Source: DATHSY01 sp046729855 (GTDB taxonomy: Bacteria; Actinomycetota; UBA4738; HRBIN12). From it: DNA of 64,000 bases. This document shows positions 1-8,448 of the stretch, in pieces (position 1 is the first letter of the stretch; each line of letters begins with the position of its first letter). The position numbers and the translations under genes were made by a program. Under the pieces are notes generated by a model that was not told the origin of the DNA, ran no database searches, and worked only from the letters and a program-made list of their open reading frames with translations. The stretch is taken from assembly GCA_046729855.1 (NCBI GenBank), contig JBKPHM010000022.1, positions 6,542-70,541 of the forward strand, given 5' to 3'.

Positions 1-530
1 ACTGGGTCCCGGACCAGGGTGGCGAGGTTCATCGACAGGCTCGACACGTACGGGAACGGGTGCGCCGGATCGACGGAGAGCGGCGTCAGCACGGGGAACA
101 TCCGTGAGCGGAACTCGCTCGCCACGCGCGCCGCGTCGGCCTCGTCGAGCGTGGCCATACCGACCAGCTCGACGCCCGCCTCGGCGAGGGAGGGCGACAG
201 GTCTTCCTCGAACAACGTCGTCGCGCGGTCGACGAGGTCGAGGCAGCGCGCGCGGATCGCGACGAGCTGCTCCCCGGGCGTCATGCCCTCAGGCGTCGCG
301 GCTCCCACGCCCGCCAGCAGCTGATCGCGGAGGCCGGAGACCCTGACCTGGAAGAACTCGTCCAGGTTCGTCGAGAAGATCGCGAGGAACTTCGCCCGCT
401 CGAGGAGGGGCAGCGACCCGTCCTCGGCCAGCGTCAGGACGCGGCCGTTGAAGTCGAGCCACGAGAGCTCCCGGTTGATGAATCGAGCATCCGGCTGGGC
501 GCGTTGCCGCGCGAGCTCCTGGATCGACAT
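1..530 (-). CDS. ppk1: Polyphosphate kinase 1, N-terminal part (3' end outside window)
   Basis: The reading frame is open from an ATG at 530 to the left window edge, about 176 codons. The protein starts MSIQELARQR and contains RFINRELSWLDFNGRVL, followed by NLDEFFQVRVSGL, which are typical of the N-terminal and CHAD-adjacent parts of Ppk1 (known family). Ppk1 makes inorganic polyphosphate from ATP. The catalytic histidines lie beyond the edge, so activity cannot be judged. The gene follows the phosphate response regulator after a 66-base gap holding a PHO box and a good ribosome site (GGAGGAAG on the minus strand). It is therefore probably induced by phosphate starvation with the pst genes (inference). 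Confidence 0.9.
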   Translation of the reverse strand, partial: MSIQELARQRAQPDARFINRELSWLDFNGRVLTLAEDGSLPLLERAKFLAIFSTNLDEFFQVRVSGLRDQLLAGVGAATPEGMTPGEQLVAIRARCLDLVDRATTLFEEDLSPSLAEAGVELVGMATLDEADAARVASEFRSRMFPVLTPLSVDPAHPFPYVSSLSMNLATLVRDP

Positions 531-565
531 GGTGAGGAAGCTTCCTCCGGATGCTATGCGTGCCA

Positions 566-583
566 GGTGAACGCGAGGTGAAC
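566..583 (-). promoter_or_regulatory. PHO box upstream of ppk1
   Basis: On the minus strand two exact GTTCACC heptamers stand 11 bases apart (GTTCACCTCGCGTTCACC). This is the direct-repeat unit bound by PhoP/RegX3/PhoB-type regulators in actinobacteria. A TAGCAT hexamer (minus strand, 551-556) follows after 9 bases and could be the -10 element. The site lies in the gap between the response regulator stop and the ppk1 start. Confidence 0.75.
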
Positions 584-596
584 GACCGGGCCAACC

Positions 597-1325
597 TCAG
601 TCGACGAACTTGTAGCCGAGGCCCCGGACGGTGACCAAGTGTACCGGACGGTGGGGGTCCGCCTCGAGCTTCTGACGGAGCCGTTTCACGTGCACGTCGA
701 GCGTCTTCGTATCGCCGAAGTAGTCCGCCCCCCAGACCTCCGCGATCAGGAAGTCCCTGGTAAGCAGCCGTCCCTTCCGGCGGAGGAGCGTCTCGAGGAG
801 CTCGAACTCCTTCGGCGGGAAGGCGGTCCGCTCGTCGCGGACACGGACCTCGTGGCGCGGCACGTCCATCTCGACGGGGCCGCCCGAAAGGATCTCCTCG
901 TCGACCCCCGGGAGGATCGGCGGTCTCGTTCGGCGCAGGTTCGCCCGGACCCGGGAGACCAGCTCACGGATCGAGAACGGCTTGGTGACGTAGTCGTCGG
1001 CCCCAAGCTCCAGGCCCGTGACCTTGTCGGCCTCGGAGTCCTTGGCCGTGACCATGATGATCGGGACCTCCGACTCGGCGCGGATCGCGCGGCACACGTC
1101 CAGACCGGAGAGCTCGGGGAGCATCAGGTCGAGGATCACCAGGGCCGGCTCGTCGGCGTGGAACCGGTCGAGGGCCTGGCGCCCATCCGGGGCGACCGAC
1201 ACCGTGTAGCCCTCGCGCTCGAGGTTGTATCGCACCGACTCGGCGAGCGCCGCCTCGTCTTCGACGACGAGGATGCGCCCCGACCCGCTACGCCTCCGGC
1301 GCGATGTGGACGGGGTGGGAGGCAT
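597..1325 (-). CDS. OmpR/PhoB-family response regulator (PhoP/RegX3-like)
   Basis: 242 residues. The receiver begins at RILVVEDEAA, with phospho-acceptor Asp66 in VILDLMLP and conserved Lys115 in DYVTKPF. A winged-helix DNA-binding domain spans about 145-242 and ends in the typical VRGLGYKFVD. The only usable start is the ATG at 1325, inside the end of phoU (38-base overlap), giving a basic leader (SRRRRSG). Its place at the end of the pst-phoU run and the PHO boxes nearby indicate that it is the phosphate-starvation regulator (inference). The partner is probably the kinase at 6089-7240, divergent on the other side of the pst genes. Confidence 0.9.
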   Translation of the reverse strand: MPPTPSTSRRRRSGSGRILVVEDEAALAESVRYNLEREGYTVSVAPDGRQALDRFHADEPALVILDLMLPELSGLDVCRAIRAESEVPIIMVTAKDSEADKVTGLELGADDYVTKPFSIRELVSRVRANLRRTRPPILPGVDEEILSGGPVEMDVPRHEVRVRDERTAFPPKEFELLETLLRRKGRLLTRDFLIAEVWGADYFGDTKTLDVHVKRLRQKLEADPHRPVHLVTVRGLGYKFVD

Positions 1326-1977
1326 CCGTGAACTCGCGGAACTCGCCCGTCAGCAGGAACCCGACCTGCTCCCCGATGTCGACGGAGTGATCGCCGACCC
1401 GCTCGAGCTGGCGCGCGACCAGCAGCATCCGAAGACCCCAGTTCAAGAGCGGCGGGTCGTCGGCCAGCGCGGCGACCTCCTTGTACATGCCGAGGTTCAG
1501 CCGGTCGACCGGGTCGTCCATCTCAGGGAGCCGCAGGCACAGGTTGAGATCGCGACGCCCGAACGCCTCCATCGCCGTCCGGATCATCGGGCGGACGACG
1601 TCGCTCATCTCCTGGATGTGCGAGACGATCATCGCGCTCGTCGGCAGGTCCCGGACCGAGAGGTAGATCTTCGCGACGTTGACGGCTTGGTCGCCGATCC
1701 GCTCCAGATGGAGGTTGGTGTGCAGGATCACGGAGAGCAGCCGGAGATCCACGGCGACCGGCGTCTGCAACGCCATCAGCTGGAGCGCCCGATTCTCGAT
1801 CGCCATGTACTCCTCGTCGATCTCGTCGTCGGAGGCGATCACCGCCTCGGCCTTGACGTCATCGTGCTCAACGAGGCCGTCGATGCTCCACGCGACGGCG
1901 CGCTCGGAGAGTTCCCCCATGCCGAGGACCGACAGCTCGAGCTGCTCGAGCTCCTCGTGGAAATGCATCCGCGCCAT
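1288..1977 (-). CDS. phoU: Phosphate transport regulator PhoU
   Basis: 229 residues, the usual length for PhoU. It is an all-helical protein with two repeated three-helix bundles. The metal-binding style motifs are visible as ERIGDQAVNVAK in the first half and ERVGDHSVDIGEQ in the second. PhoU links the Pst transporter to the sensor kinase and shuts the regulon off when phosphate is plentiful (family knowledge). The ATG shares one base with the pstB stop (TGATG), so translation is likely coupled. Confidence 0.95.
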   Translation of the reverse strand: MARMHFHEELEQLELSVLGMGELSERAVAWSIDGLVEHDDVKAEAVIASDDEIDEEYMAIENRALQLMALQTPVAVDLRLLSVILHTNLHLERIGDQAVNVAKIYLSVRDLPTSAMIVSHIQEMSDVVRPMIRTAMEAFGRRDLNLCLRLPEMDDPVDRLNLGMYKEVAALADDPPLLNWGLRMLLVARQLERVGDHSVDIGEQVGFLLTGEFREFTDASHPVHIAPEA

Positions 1978-2867
1978 CAGCCGAACCGCCCCGTGACGTA
2001 GTCCTCCGTCCGGTTGTCCTTCGGGTTAGTGAAGATGACTTCGGTCTCGTCGTACTCGACCACCATACCGGTCCTTTGACCGGTCTCGGACACCTCGACG
2101 GTGAAGAACGCTGTCCGGTCGGAGACGCGTGCGGCCTGCTGCATGTTGTGCGTGACGATCACGATCGTGTAGTCGTAGACGAGCTCGCGCATCAGGTCCT
2201 CGATCCTCTGCGTCGCGATCGGGTCGAGGGAGGATGCCGGCTCGTCCATCAGGATCACGTCCGGTCGCGTCGCGATGGCCCGCGCGATGCAGAGCCGCTG
2301 CTGCTGGCCGCCGGAGAGGGCCATGGCCGACTGCTTGAGCTTGTCCTTGACCTCGTCCCAGAGGGCTGCCCGATGGAGCGACTCCTCGACGAGCGCGTCC
2401 ATGTCGCCCTTGAACCCGGCGATCTTCGGGCCGAAGGAGACGTTGTCGTAGATCGACTTCGGGAACGGGTTCGGCTTCTGAAACACCATGCCGATCCGAC
2501 GGCGAACCTCGACCGGGTCGACCTTCGGGTCGTAGAGGTCGACCCCGTGATACAGCACCGTCCCTTCGACCCGGGCGCCCTCGATCAGGTCGTTCATCCG
2601 GTTGAACGTCCGGAGCACGGTGCTCTTGCCGCAGCCCGACGGTCCGATCAGCGCGGTGATCCGGTTGCGAGGGATCGGGAGGTTGATGTCCCGCACAGCC
2701 CGGAAGTCCCCATAGAAGACCGAGAGACCCTTAACGTCGAAGACCGTGGGCTGAGCCTCGGCCGGCGCCGCTTCCTCCCGATGCGTCGCCTCGAGCACGA
2801 TCCGCCTCTGCTCCTGTTGACCCTGTTCGGTCACCTCCACTTCCACGGCGTCACCACTTTCGCTCAT
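1977..2867 (-). CDS. pstB: Phosphate ABC transporter ATP-binding protein PstB
   Basis: 296 residues. Walker A is GPSGCGKST (75-83), the signature is LSGGQQQR, and Walker B is VILMDEPASSLDP (many PstB proteins have DEPCSALDP). FQKPNPFPKSIYDNV is highly characteristic of PstB. There is an extra acidic N-terminal tail of about 40 residues before the ABC domain. It energises phosphate uptake with PstA and PstC. The start overlaps the end of pstA by 17 bases. Confidence 0.97.
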   Translation of the reverse strand: MSESGDAVEVEVTEQGQQEQRRIVLEATHREEAAPAEAQPTVFDVKGLSVFYGDFRAVRDINLPIPRNRITALIGPSGCGKSTVLRTFNRMNDLIEGARVEGTVLYHGVDLYDPKVDPVEVRRRIGMVFQKPNPFPKSIYDNVSFGPKIAGFKGDMDALVEESLHRAALWDEVKDKLKQSAMALSGGQQQRLCIARAIATRPDVILMDEPASSLDPIATQRIEDLMRELVYDYTIVIVTHNMQQAARVSDRTAFFTVEVSETGQRTGMVVEYDETEVIFTNPKDNRTEDYVTGRFG

Positions 2868-3780
2868 AGCGGTTCCTCAGCAGAATGGCGACCGAGTTCA
2901 TCACCAAGAGTACGACCATCAGCACGATGATCGTCGCAGCAGCCATCGCCTGGAATTCGGCGTCGAAATGCTTGGACCAGACGAAGATGATCGTCGGCAG
3001 GGAGGTGAACTCTTGCTGGAACGACTCGAGGAACGACGCATCGGACGCGAAGAAGCCCGTGACGGCGCCCACCATGATCAGCGGCGCGGTCTCGCCGAGC
3101 GCCCTCGCCAGGGATAGCACAGTGCCCGTCAGGATGCCCGGAGCGGCGTACGGCAAGACGTGGCTACGGATCGTCTCCCACCTCGTCGCGCCTACCCCGT
3201 ACGCCGCCTCCCGGATGCTCTGCGGGACCGCCCGCAACGCCTCGGCCGCCGTGATGATCACGATTGGCAGCACCATGATGGCGAGCGTCAGGCCGCCGGA
3301 CATCAAGCTGCGGCCGCCGGTCACCCCCGCGAGCGCCACCACGAAGATCGTCAGGCCGAGGATCCCGTAGACGATCGACGGCACGCCCGCCAGGTTCCTG
3401 ATGTTGGCGTTGATGAAGCGCGTGAGCCTGGTGTCTCGCGCATACTCCTCCATGTACACGGCGGCGCCGATGCCCAGTGGGAAAGCAACGACACCCACGA
3501 ACAGCATGAGGCCGAGCGAGCCGATCAGCCCCTGCAAGATCCCGGCGTTGTCGGGCAGGCTCGAGAGCCCGGACGTGAAGAAGTCCGCGCCGCGTTCGGC
3601 GAGCACCGGGTATCCCTTCGTGAAGACGTCCGTCAGCAGCATCAGCAGAACGGCGAACGACAGCACCAGGGTGAGGAGCAGGGCGAGCTGGAAGAGCGCC
3701 CCCGACCAGTCCACCCGGCGGCCGAGCAGACCCTGCCGCACGCTCGTCGTGACGTCGGCCGACTCGACGAGCTGGGCCAT
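2851..3780 (-). CDS. pstA: Phosphate ABC transporter permease PstA
   Basis: 309 residues with about six membrane helices. The cytoplasmic EAA loop reads REAAYGVGATRWETI, the coupling helix for PstB. The N-terminal 30 residues are cytoplasmic. It forms the channel with PstC. Its ATG shares one base with the pstC stop (TGATG). Confidence 0.95.
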   Translation of the reverse strand: MAQLVESADVTTSVRQGLLGRRVDWSGALFQLALLLTLVLSFAVLLMLLTDVFTKGYPVLAERGADFFTSGLSSLPDNAGILQGLIGSLGLMLFVGVVAFPLGIGAAVYMEEYARDTRLTRFINANIRNLAGVPSIVYGILGLTIFVVALAGVTGGRSLMSGGLTLAIMVLPIVIITAAEALRAVPQSIREAAYGVGATRWETIRSHVLPYAAPGILTGTVLSLARALGETAPLIMVGAVTGFFASDASFLESFQQEFTSLPTIIFVWSKHFDAEFQAMAAATIIVLMVVLLVMNSVAILLRNRYERKW

Positions 3781-4727
3781 CAGTACCGCCTCCGGTAGCG
3801 CCGAACGAAGCGCTCACTAACGACGTTGAGCGTGAACGTCATTACGAACAGCAGCGCTCCAACGAAGAACATGCTCTCGAACGTCAGTCCGGCTCCCTTC
3901 ACCTGATCGGAGCCCGTCGCGATCGCCGTCATCGCTGCGGTCATCGTCTGGCCAGGGCCGGTGACGTCTACCGTGAACAGAGACCCCCCCGTCCCGCCGG
4001 CCGCGATCGCAACCACCATGGTCTCGCCGATCGCCCGCGACATCCCGACGATCAGCGCCGCCACGATCCCGGAGACTGCCGCCGGGAACACCACCCGCAT
4101 GCTCGTCGTTCGTTTGCGGCTCCCGAGTCCGTAGGACGCCTCTCGCATCGAGGCGGGCACGGCGTGCATCGCGTCCTCCGCGATCGTCGCGACCAGCGGG
4201 ATCGTCAGGATGCCGACCCCGATCCCGGCCGCGGCGAGGTTGAACAGGTTGGCCTCTTCCCACAACCCCTGCACGATGTTCGGGCTGATCCACGTCAACG
4301 CGAAGAACCCCATCACGACACTCGGGATCCCGGCGAGGACCTCGAGGATCGGCTTCAGGGTCCGGCGGGCCCGCGGACTCGCGTACTCCGACAGGTACAC
4401 GGCCGCCCCCAACCCGACCGGTGCCGCCACTAACATCCCGACGGCCGTCACGAGCAGGGTCCCTACGACGATCGTCTTGATGTCGTACATCCCGCGGCGT
4501 GGGAACCATCCGTCCGTCCACAGCGACGCGAGATCGACGCGCAAGAGGAACTCGATGGCGTCGCGGAACAGCGAGAAGATGATCAGCGCGCTGACGACCA
4601 CCGAGAACGCCGCCGCGGCGAAGAACGCGCCTCGCACGATCTGTTCCTTCCGACGCCGCCGAGCGTTCCCTTCCAGCAACAGAGACATGTCGGGGCTCGG
4701 GCGTGGACCGACCGCCGCGTGGCTCAT
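3780..4727 (-). CDS. pstC: Phosphate ABC transporter permease PstC
   Basis: 315 residues with about six membrane helices. The EAA loop is REASYGLGSRKRTTSMRVV. The N-terminus is a long cytoplasmic basic stretch (ARRRRKEQI) before helix 1. Start is ATG at 4727; an internal ATG 13 codons later is possible. The gene follows pstS after a 75-base gap containing a hairpin. Confidence 0.95.
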   Translation of the reverse strand: MSHAAVGPRPSPDMSLLLEGNARRRRKEQIVRGAFFAAAAFSVVVSALIIFSLFRDAIEFLLRVDLASLWTDGWFPRRGMYDIKTIVVGTLLVTAVGMLVAAPVGLGAAVYLSEYASPRARRTLKPILEVLAGIPSVVMGFFALTWISPNIVQGLWEEANLFNLAAAGIGVGILTIPLVATIAEDAMHAVPASMREASYGLGSRKRTTSMRVVFPAAVSGIVAALIVGMSRAIGETMVVAIAAGGTGGSLFTVDVTGPGQTMTAAMTAIATGSDQVKGAGLTFESMFFVGALLFVMTFTLNVVSERFVRRYRRRY

Positions 4728-4766
4728 CTGACCACCCGTCCCCTCATCCTACGTGGACGTCGGAGA

Positions 4767-4785
4767 GACCGGTGGTCGTCCGGTC
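4767..4785 (-). other. Hairpin between pstS and pstC
   Basis: On the minus strand GACCGG - ACGACCA - CCGGTC forms a 6-bp stem with a 7-base loop, with no T-run after it. Such hairpins between a binding-protein gene and its permease genes commonly stabilise the upstream message, giving excess receptor over transporter. This role is inferred. Confidence 0.4.
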
Positions 4786-4802
4786 CCCTCCATCGCCATT
4801 CC

Positions 4803-5822
4803 TCACATCGACCCCCAGGTGTCTCGCGTCGCCTCGATCCGGTCGGTGGGCAGGTCGACGTACCCCACCTCGGTGACTGACGCGAATCCCTCGTCGGACA
4901 CGTAGAAGTCGACGAACGCGCGCAGCGTCTCGCTATCCGCCGCCTTCGCGTTGTTCACGTAGATGTAGAGCGACCGCGAGAGCGGGTAGCTGCCATCCTC
5001 GATCGACTCGCGCGACGGCGTGACGCAGCCGTCGCCGCCGTCGATCTCGATCGCCTTAACCTGGTCTCCCGCGTTCTCGTAATAGGCGAAGCCCACCCAT
5101 CCGAATGAGGACTCGGACCCTTCGATGCCTTGGATGATGACGTTGTCATTGGGTGAGGACTGGTAATCGGGACGCGTCGTCGCGGCCTCGTCCTCCGAGA
5201 GTCCCTGTTCGACTCCGATGTCCTCGAAACCAGCGAGCTCGATGAACGCGTCGTAGGTCCCCGACTCCTCACCCGGGGCGGTGATGTCGAGCGGCGCGTC
5301 CGGGAAGTTGTCTGTGCCACCGACTTCCTTCGCGAGTGCGTCGGCGTCCGACCAGTTCTCGAACCCCTGCGACTCGGGTCCTACCAGCGCGTACAGGTCG
5401 CCGTTGTTCAGACACGTGACCGCTTCGTTCGCCGGGTTCGTCATGACCGTGATGCCGTCCAGCGCGACCTCGAGCTCCGTGTACTCGATGCCGTTCTCTT
5501 CGCACGCCGCGGCCTCCTCCTCGTCGATCGGGCGCGACGCGTCGCTGATCTCGGTCTCACCGTTGCAGAACAGCTCGAACCCGTCGCCGGTCCCCGGGCC
5601 CTCGACGGTGATGTTCACGGAGGTGTTCTCGCCCTGGAACTTCTCCGCGTTCAGCGCCGAGATCGGCTCCACGGTCGAGGAGCCGGACACGAAGATGTCG
5701 CCGGTAAGCTCGGTGTTGGTGCCGTCGTCCCCATCGCCGCCGTCACCCCCGTTGCATGCGGCCCCCAACAGCGCGAGCGCCATGAGACTGGCGACGGCGA
5801 CCATCTTCGACCTCTTCCCCAT
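4803..5822 (-). CDS. pstS: Phosphate-binding lipoprotein PstS
   Basis: 339 residues with a lipoprotein signal: basic MGKRSK, hydrophobic core, lipobox LGAAC at 19-23, then a Gly/Asp-rich linker. The mature part has IFVSGSSTVEPI, GPGTGDGF and SGTYDAF, matching PstS phosphate-binding loops. It captures phosphate outside the membrane for PstCAB. The ribosome site AAGGAGGAG lies 4 bases before the ATG. A PHO box sits about 73 bases upstream. Confidence 0.96.
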   Translation of the reverse strand: MGKRSKMVAVASLMALALLGAACNGGDGGDGDDGTNTELTGDIFVSGSSTVEPISALNAEKFQGENTSVNITVEGPGTGDGFELFCNGETEISDASRPIDEEEAAACEENGIEYTELEVALDGITVMTNPANEAVTCLNNGDLYALVGPESQGFENWSDADALAKEVGGTDNFPDAPLDITAPGEESGTYDAFIELAGFEDIGVEQGLSEDEAATTRPDYQSSPNDNVIIQGIEGSESSFGWVGFAYYENAGDQVKAIEIDGGDGCVTPSRESIEDGSYPLSRSLYIYVNNAKAADSETLRAFVDFYVSDEGFASVTEVGYVDLPTDRIEATRDTWGSM

Positions 5823-5894
5823 ACGTCTCCTCCTTGCGTTCCCGACGAGGCGCGGCCACCGTAGGCCGTCCCGGTGTCGCCCCCTGGGCGCGAA

Positions 5895-5912
5895 GATGAA
5901 TGGGAGGTGAAC
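5895..5912 (-). promoter_or_regulatory. PHO box upstream of pstS
   Basis: The minus strand reads GTTCACCTCCCATTCATC: one exact GTTCACC heptamer and a second matching 5 of 7, exactly 11 bases apart. Its repeat spacing matches the box before ppk1. It lies in the 266-base gap between divergent pstS and the sensor kinase, so it could affect both directions. The rest of the gap shows no gene. Confidence 0.65.
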
Positions 5913-6088
5913 AGCCCGGATGGTCGTCCGCCAGACGGCCTATGCGGCGCCGGGCGCGATACCGACCGTCTCCAGGAACTGCGTGCGCAGCGCCACGAAC
6001 ATCTGGCTCGACGTCCGGGCCGACGAACGGTCGTCGAACGCCACGGGAAAGCGCGTGACGTCCGAGCGGCGCCTCCTACACTCCTGCC

Positions 6089-7240
6089 GTGGACGTGGTC
6101 GTGCTCATCGTCGGCCTTGCGGCATTCGGGTTCGGCGTCGCGCTCGCGGCCTGGGCCCGTCGGCGAGCCCGCGAGGCGGAGCGACGAGCGCACGAGGCGG
6201 ACCGATCGGCGGAGCACTTCCGAGCCAAGCTGCTGATTGCCGATGCCGAGGGTCGGCAGATGCAGCTCGTGCTGTCGTCGATGGAGGAGGGCGTCCTGCT
6301 CTTCGGGCCCGATGGGCGCAGACGCTTCGCCAACTCGGCGGCCGATCGGCTGCTGGGCGCCAACCCGGCGACGGTCCAGGCCATCCTGCCGCTGCGCCTT
6401 CGGGAGGCGGTCGCGAGCGCGAGCCGTCAGGGCCTGCCGACGACGGCCGGCGGGGAGGTCGGGACGCCGACCCGCTCGCTCCGCGGCTCGGCGACGCCGG
6501 TCGGCGGGGATGGCTCGGTCCTCCTCGTCGTGGCCGATGTCACCGAGGCCACGCGGGTCGAACGCGTCCGCCGGGACTTCGTCGCGAACGCGTCGCACGA
6601 GCTCAAGACCCCCGCAGCCTCGATCCAGGCGACGGCCGAGACGATCAAAACGGCGGCCGCAGCCGACCCGGCCGAGGTGCCGAGGTTCGCGGAGCAGCTC
6701 GAGCGCGAGGCCATCCGGTTGTCGCGGATCGTGTCGGACCTGCTCGACCTGTCGCGGCTCGAGTCGGGCGCCGCGCCAGACGGATCGGTGGGTCTGGACA
6801 GCGTGCTCCGCGGAGAGGCGGAGCGCTGCATGTCCGCCGCCTCGACCGGAGGGATCACCCTCACCGTCGACGCGGCGCCCGTCCCACCCATGTCCGGGTC
6901 GGCGCGCGATCTCTCGTTGCTGGTGCGCAACCTCCTGGACAACGCGATCCGGAACACCCCGCCCGGCGGCAGTGTGACGGCGAGGATCCGCGAGGATGAG
7001 GACGGCGTCGTCATGACGATCGCGGATACAGGCGTCGGGATCCCGTCTCGCGACCTCGACCGCATCTTCGAACGCTTCTACCGCGTCGATCGGGCGCGCT
7101 CCCGCGAGACAGGCGGGACCGGCCTCGGGCTATCGATCGTCAAGCACGTCGTCGAGAACCACGCGGGCTCGATCTCCGTCGAGAGCGAGCTGGGCCGCGG
7201 GACGGCGTTCACCGTCCGGCTGCCCACCGTGACGTCCTGA
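6089..7240 (+). CDS. Sensor histidine kinase (PhoR/SenX3-like)
   Basis: 383 residues from a GTG. There is one membrane helix (residues 3-24), a charged helical linker, and a PAS-like domain (about 55-155, LSSMEEGVLLFGPDGR). HisKA follows with His170 in FVANASHELKTP. HATPase_c has an N-box (NLLDNAIRNTPPGG), DTGVGIP, an F-box region ERFYRVDRARS and GGTGLGLSIVKH. The short N-terminal anchor without an external sensor resembles PhoR/SenX3, which sense phosphate through PstSCAB-PhoU. It is transcribed away from pstS, while its likely regulator partner is at the far end of the pst operon. Confidence 0.88.
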   Translation: MDVVVLIVGLAAFGFGVALAAWARRRAREAERRAHEADRSAEHFRAKLLIADAEGRQMQLVLSSMEEGVLLFGPDGRRRFANSAADRLLGANPATVQAILPLRLREAVASASRQGLPTTAGGEVGTPTRSLRGSATPVGGDGSVLLVVADVTEATRVERVRRDFVANASHELKTPAASIQATAETIKTAAAADPAEVPRFAEQLEREAIRLSRIVSDLLDLSRLESGAAPDGSVGLDSVLRGEAERCMSAASTGGITLTVDAAPVPPMSGSARDLSLLVRNLLDNAIRNTPPGGSVTARIREDEDGVVMTIADTGVGIPSRDLDRIFERFYRVDRARSRETGGTGLGLSIVKHVVENHAGSISVESELGRGTAFTVRLPTVTS

Positions 7241-7261
7241 CGCACCGTCTATCCTTCGCCG

Positions 7262-7912
7262 GTGACCGTCGTCCTGCTGGTCCGTCATGGACTGACGGAC
7301 GCGACCGGCCGGCGTCTCACGGGCTGGTCGCCCGGGTTCCATCTGTCGCGAACAGGTCGCGATCAGGCGGAACGGGCCGCCGAGCGGCTCGCGATGCTTC
7401 CGATCCGCGCCGTGTACTCGAGCCCGCTCGAGCGGTGCGTCGAGACGGCGGAGGCGCTTGCGGCGCGGCTGCGGCTCGCCGTCCGACATCGAGAGGCGCT
7501 CGGGGAGGTCCGGTACGGCGATTGGACCGGACGCTCGCTCGCGCAGCTGTCGAGGACCGCGCTGTTCCGGCAGGTCCTGACCATCCCCTCGAACGTGCGG
7601 TTCCCGAACGGCGAGAGCCTACTCGAGGTGCAGGAGCGCGCCGTCGGCGAGGTCCACCGGATCGCGGCGGCTCATCCGCGCGCGTTCGTCACGGCGTTCT
7701 CGCACGCGGACGTGATCAAGCTCGTCGTCGCGCACGTCGCCGGCATGCACCAGGACCTGTTCCAGCGTCTGGTGATCGAGCCCGCGTCGGTGTCCGCGGT
7801 CGCGCTGAGTGACGGGATCCCCCGGATCCTGAAGGTCAACGACACGGGCGACCTCGGCTCGCTCGTGCCGCCCCGCCGCCCGAAGCGTCGGGCGGCGAAG
7901 GTGCGAGGATAG
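7262..7912 (+). CDS. Histidine phosphatase family protein (MSMEG_4193-type)
   Basis: 216 residues from a GTG. The phosphoglycerate-mutase-like fold is shown by VRHG at residues 7-10 (catalytic His), SSPLERCVETAEAL, an acid residue in GEVRYGDWTG, and the second His in AFSHADV. The family is associated in actinobacteria with the next two genes, a trio usually seen together. The substrate is unknown. It starts 21 bases after the kinase stop. Confidence 0.82.
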   Translation: MTVVLLVRHGLTDATGRRLTGWSPGFHLSRTGRDQAERAAERLAMLPIRAVYSSPLERCVETAEALAARLRLAVRHREALGEVRYGDWTGRSLAQLSRTALFRQVLTIPSNVRFPNGESLLEVQERAVGEVHRIAAAHPRAFVTAFSHADVIKLVVAHVAGMHQDLFQRLVIEPASVSAVALSDGIPRILKVNDTGDLGSLVPPRRPKRRAAKVRG

Positions 7913-7916
7913 GCAC

Positions 7917-8438
7917 GTGGAGCTCGAGCGCGTCGACCGCGTGACCGCCGGCGCCGTCGGCGAGCCCGGACACCGGACGTTCTACGTCCAGGCCCGCCAC
8001 GGCGAGGATGTCGTGACGGTCCTGGTCGAGAAGCAACAGGTGCAGTTGCTTTCCTCGTCGATCTACGAGCTGCTCAGACAGCTAGAGGTCGAGACGGGCG
8101 ACGGCCCAGCGGACGACGAGCTTCAACTGGAGGAGCCGCTCGAGGCGATGTGGCGCGTGGGGCGTCTGTCAATCGGCTACCACGAGGAGAACGACCTGAT
8201 GCTCCTCGAGCTGGAGGAGCTGGTCGACGAGCCCGAGGAGGGCGGCGAGGTCACACCGATCGCGGAGGCGCAGCTCGTCCGGCTGTGGGCCACGCGCGAG
8301 CAGATGCGCGCACTCGCTCGTCACGGCGCCGAGGTGGTGGCGGCCGGCCGGCCGCTCTGCCAGTTCTGCGGGAACCCGCTCGACCCCGAGGGGCACGTCT
8401 GCCCCGCGATGAACGGCCACGGGAGTCCGTCGACGTGA
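7917..8438 (+). CDS. DUF3090 family protein
   Basis: 173 residues from GTG, 4 bases after the previous stop. It begins with GEPGHRTFYVQAR and ends with a Cys pattern CQFCGNPLDPEGHVCP, as in the actinobacterial DUF3090 family. The four-part Cys/His cluster suggests metal binding. Its function is not known to me. It is the middle member of a conserved trio with the histidine phosphatase and the SCO1664-like protein. Confidence 0.85.
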   Translation: MELERVDRVTAGAVGEPGHRTFYVQARHGEDVVTVLVEKQQVQLLSSSIYELLRQLEVETGDGPADDELQLEEPLEAMWRVGRLSIGYHEENDLMLLELEELVDEPEEGGEVTPIAEAQLVRLWATREQMRALARHGAEVVAAGRPLCQFCGNPLDPEGHVCPAMNGHGSPST

Positions 8439-8448
8439 GGACGGCCGC

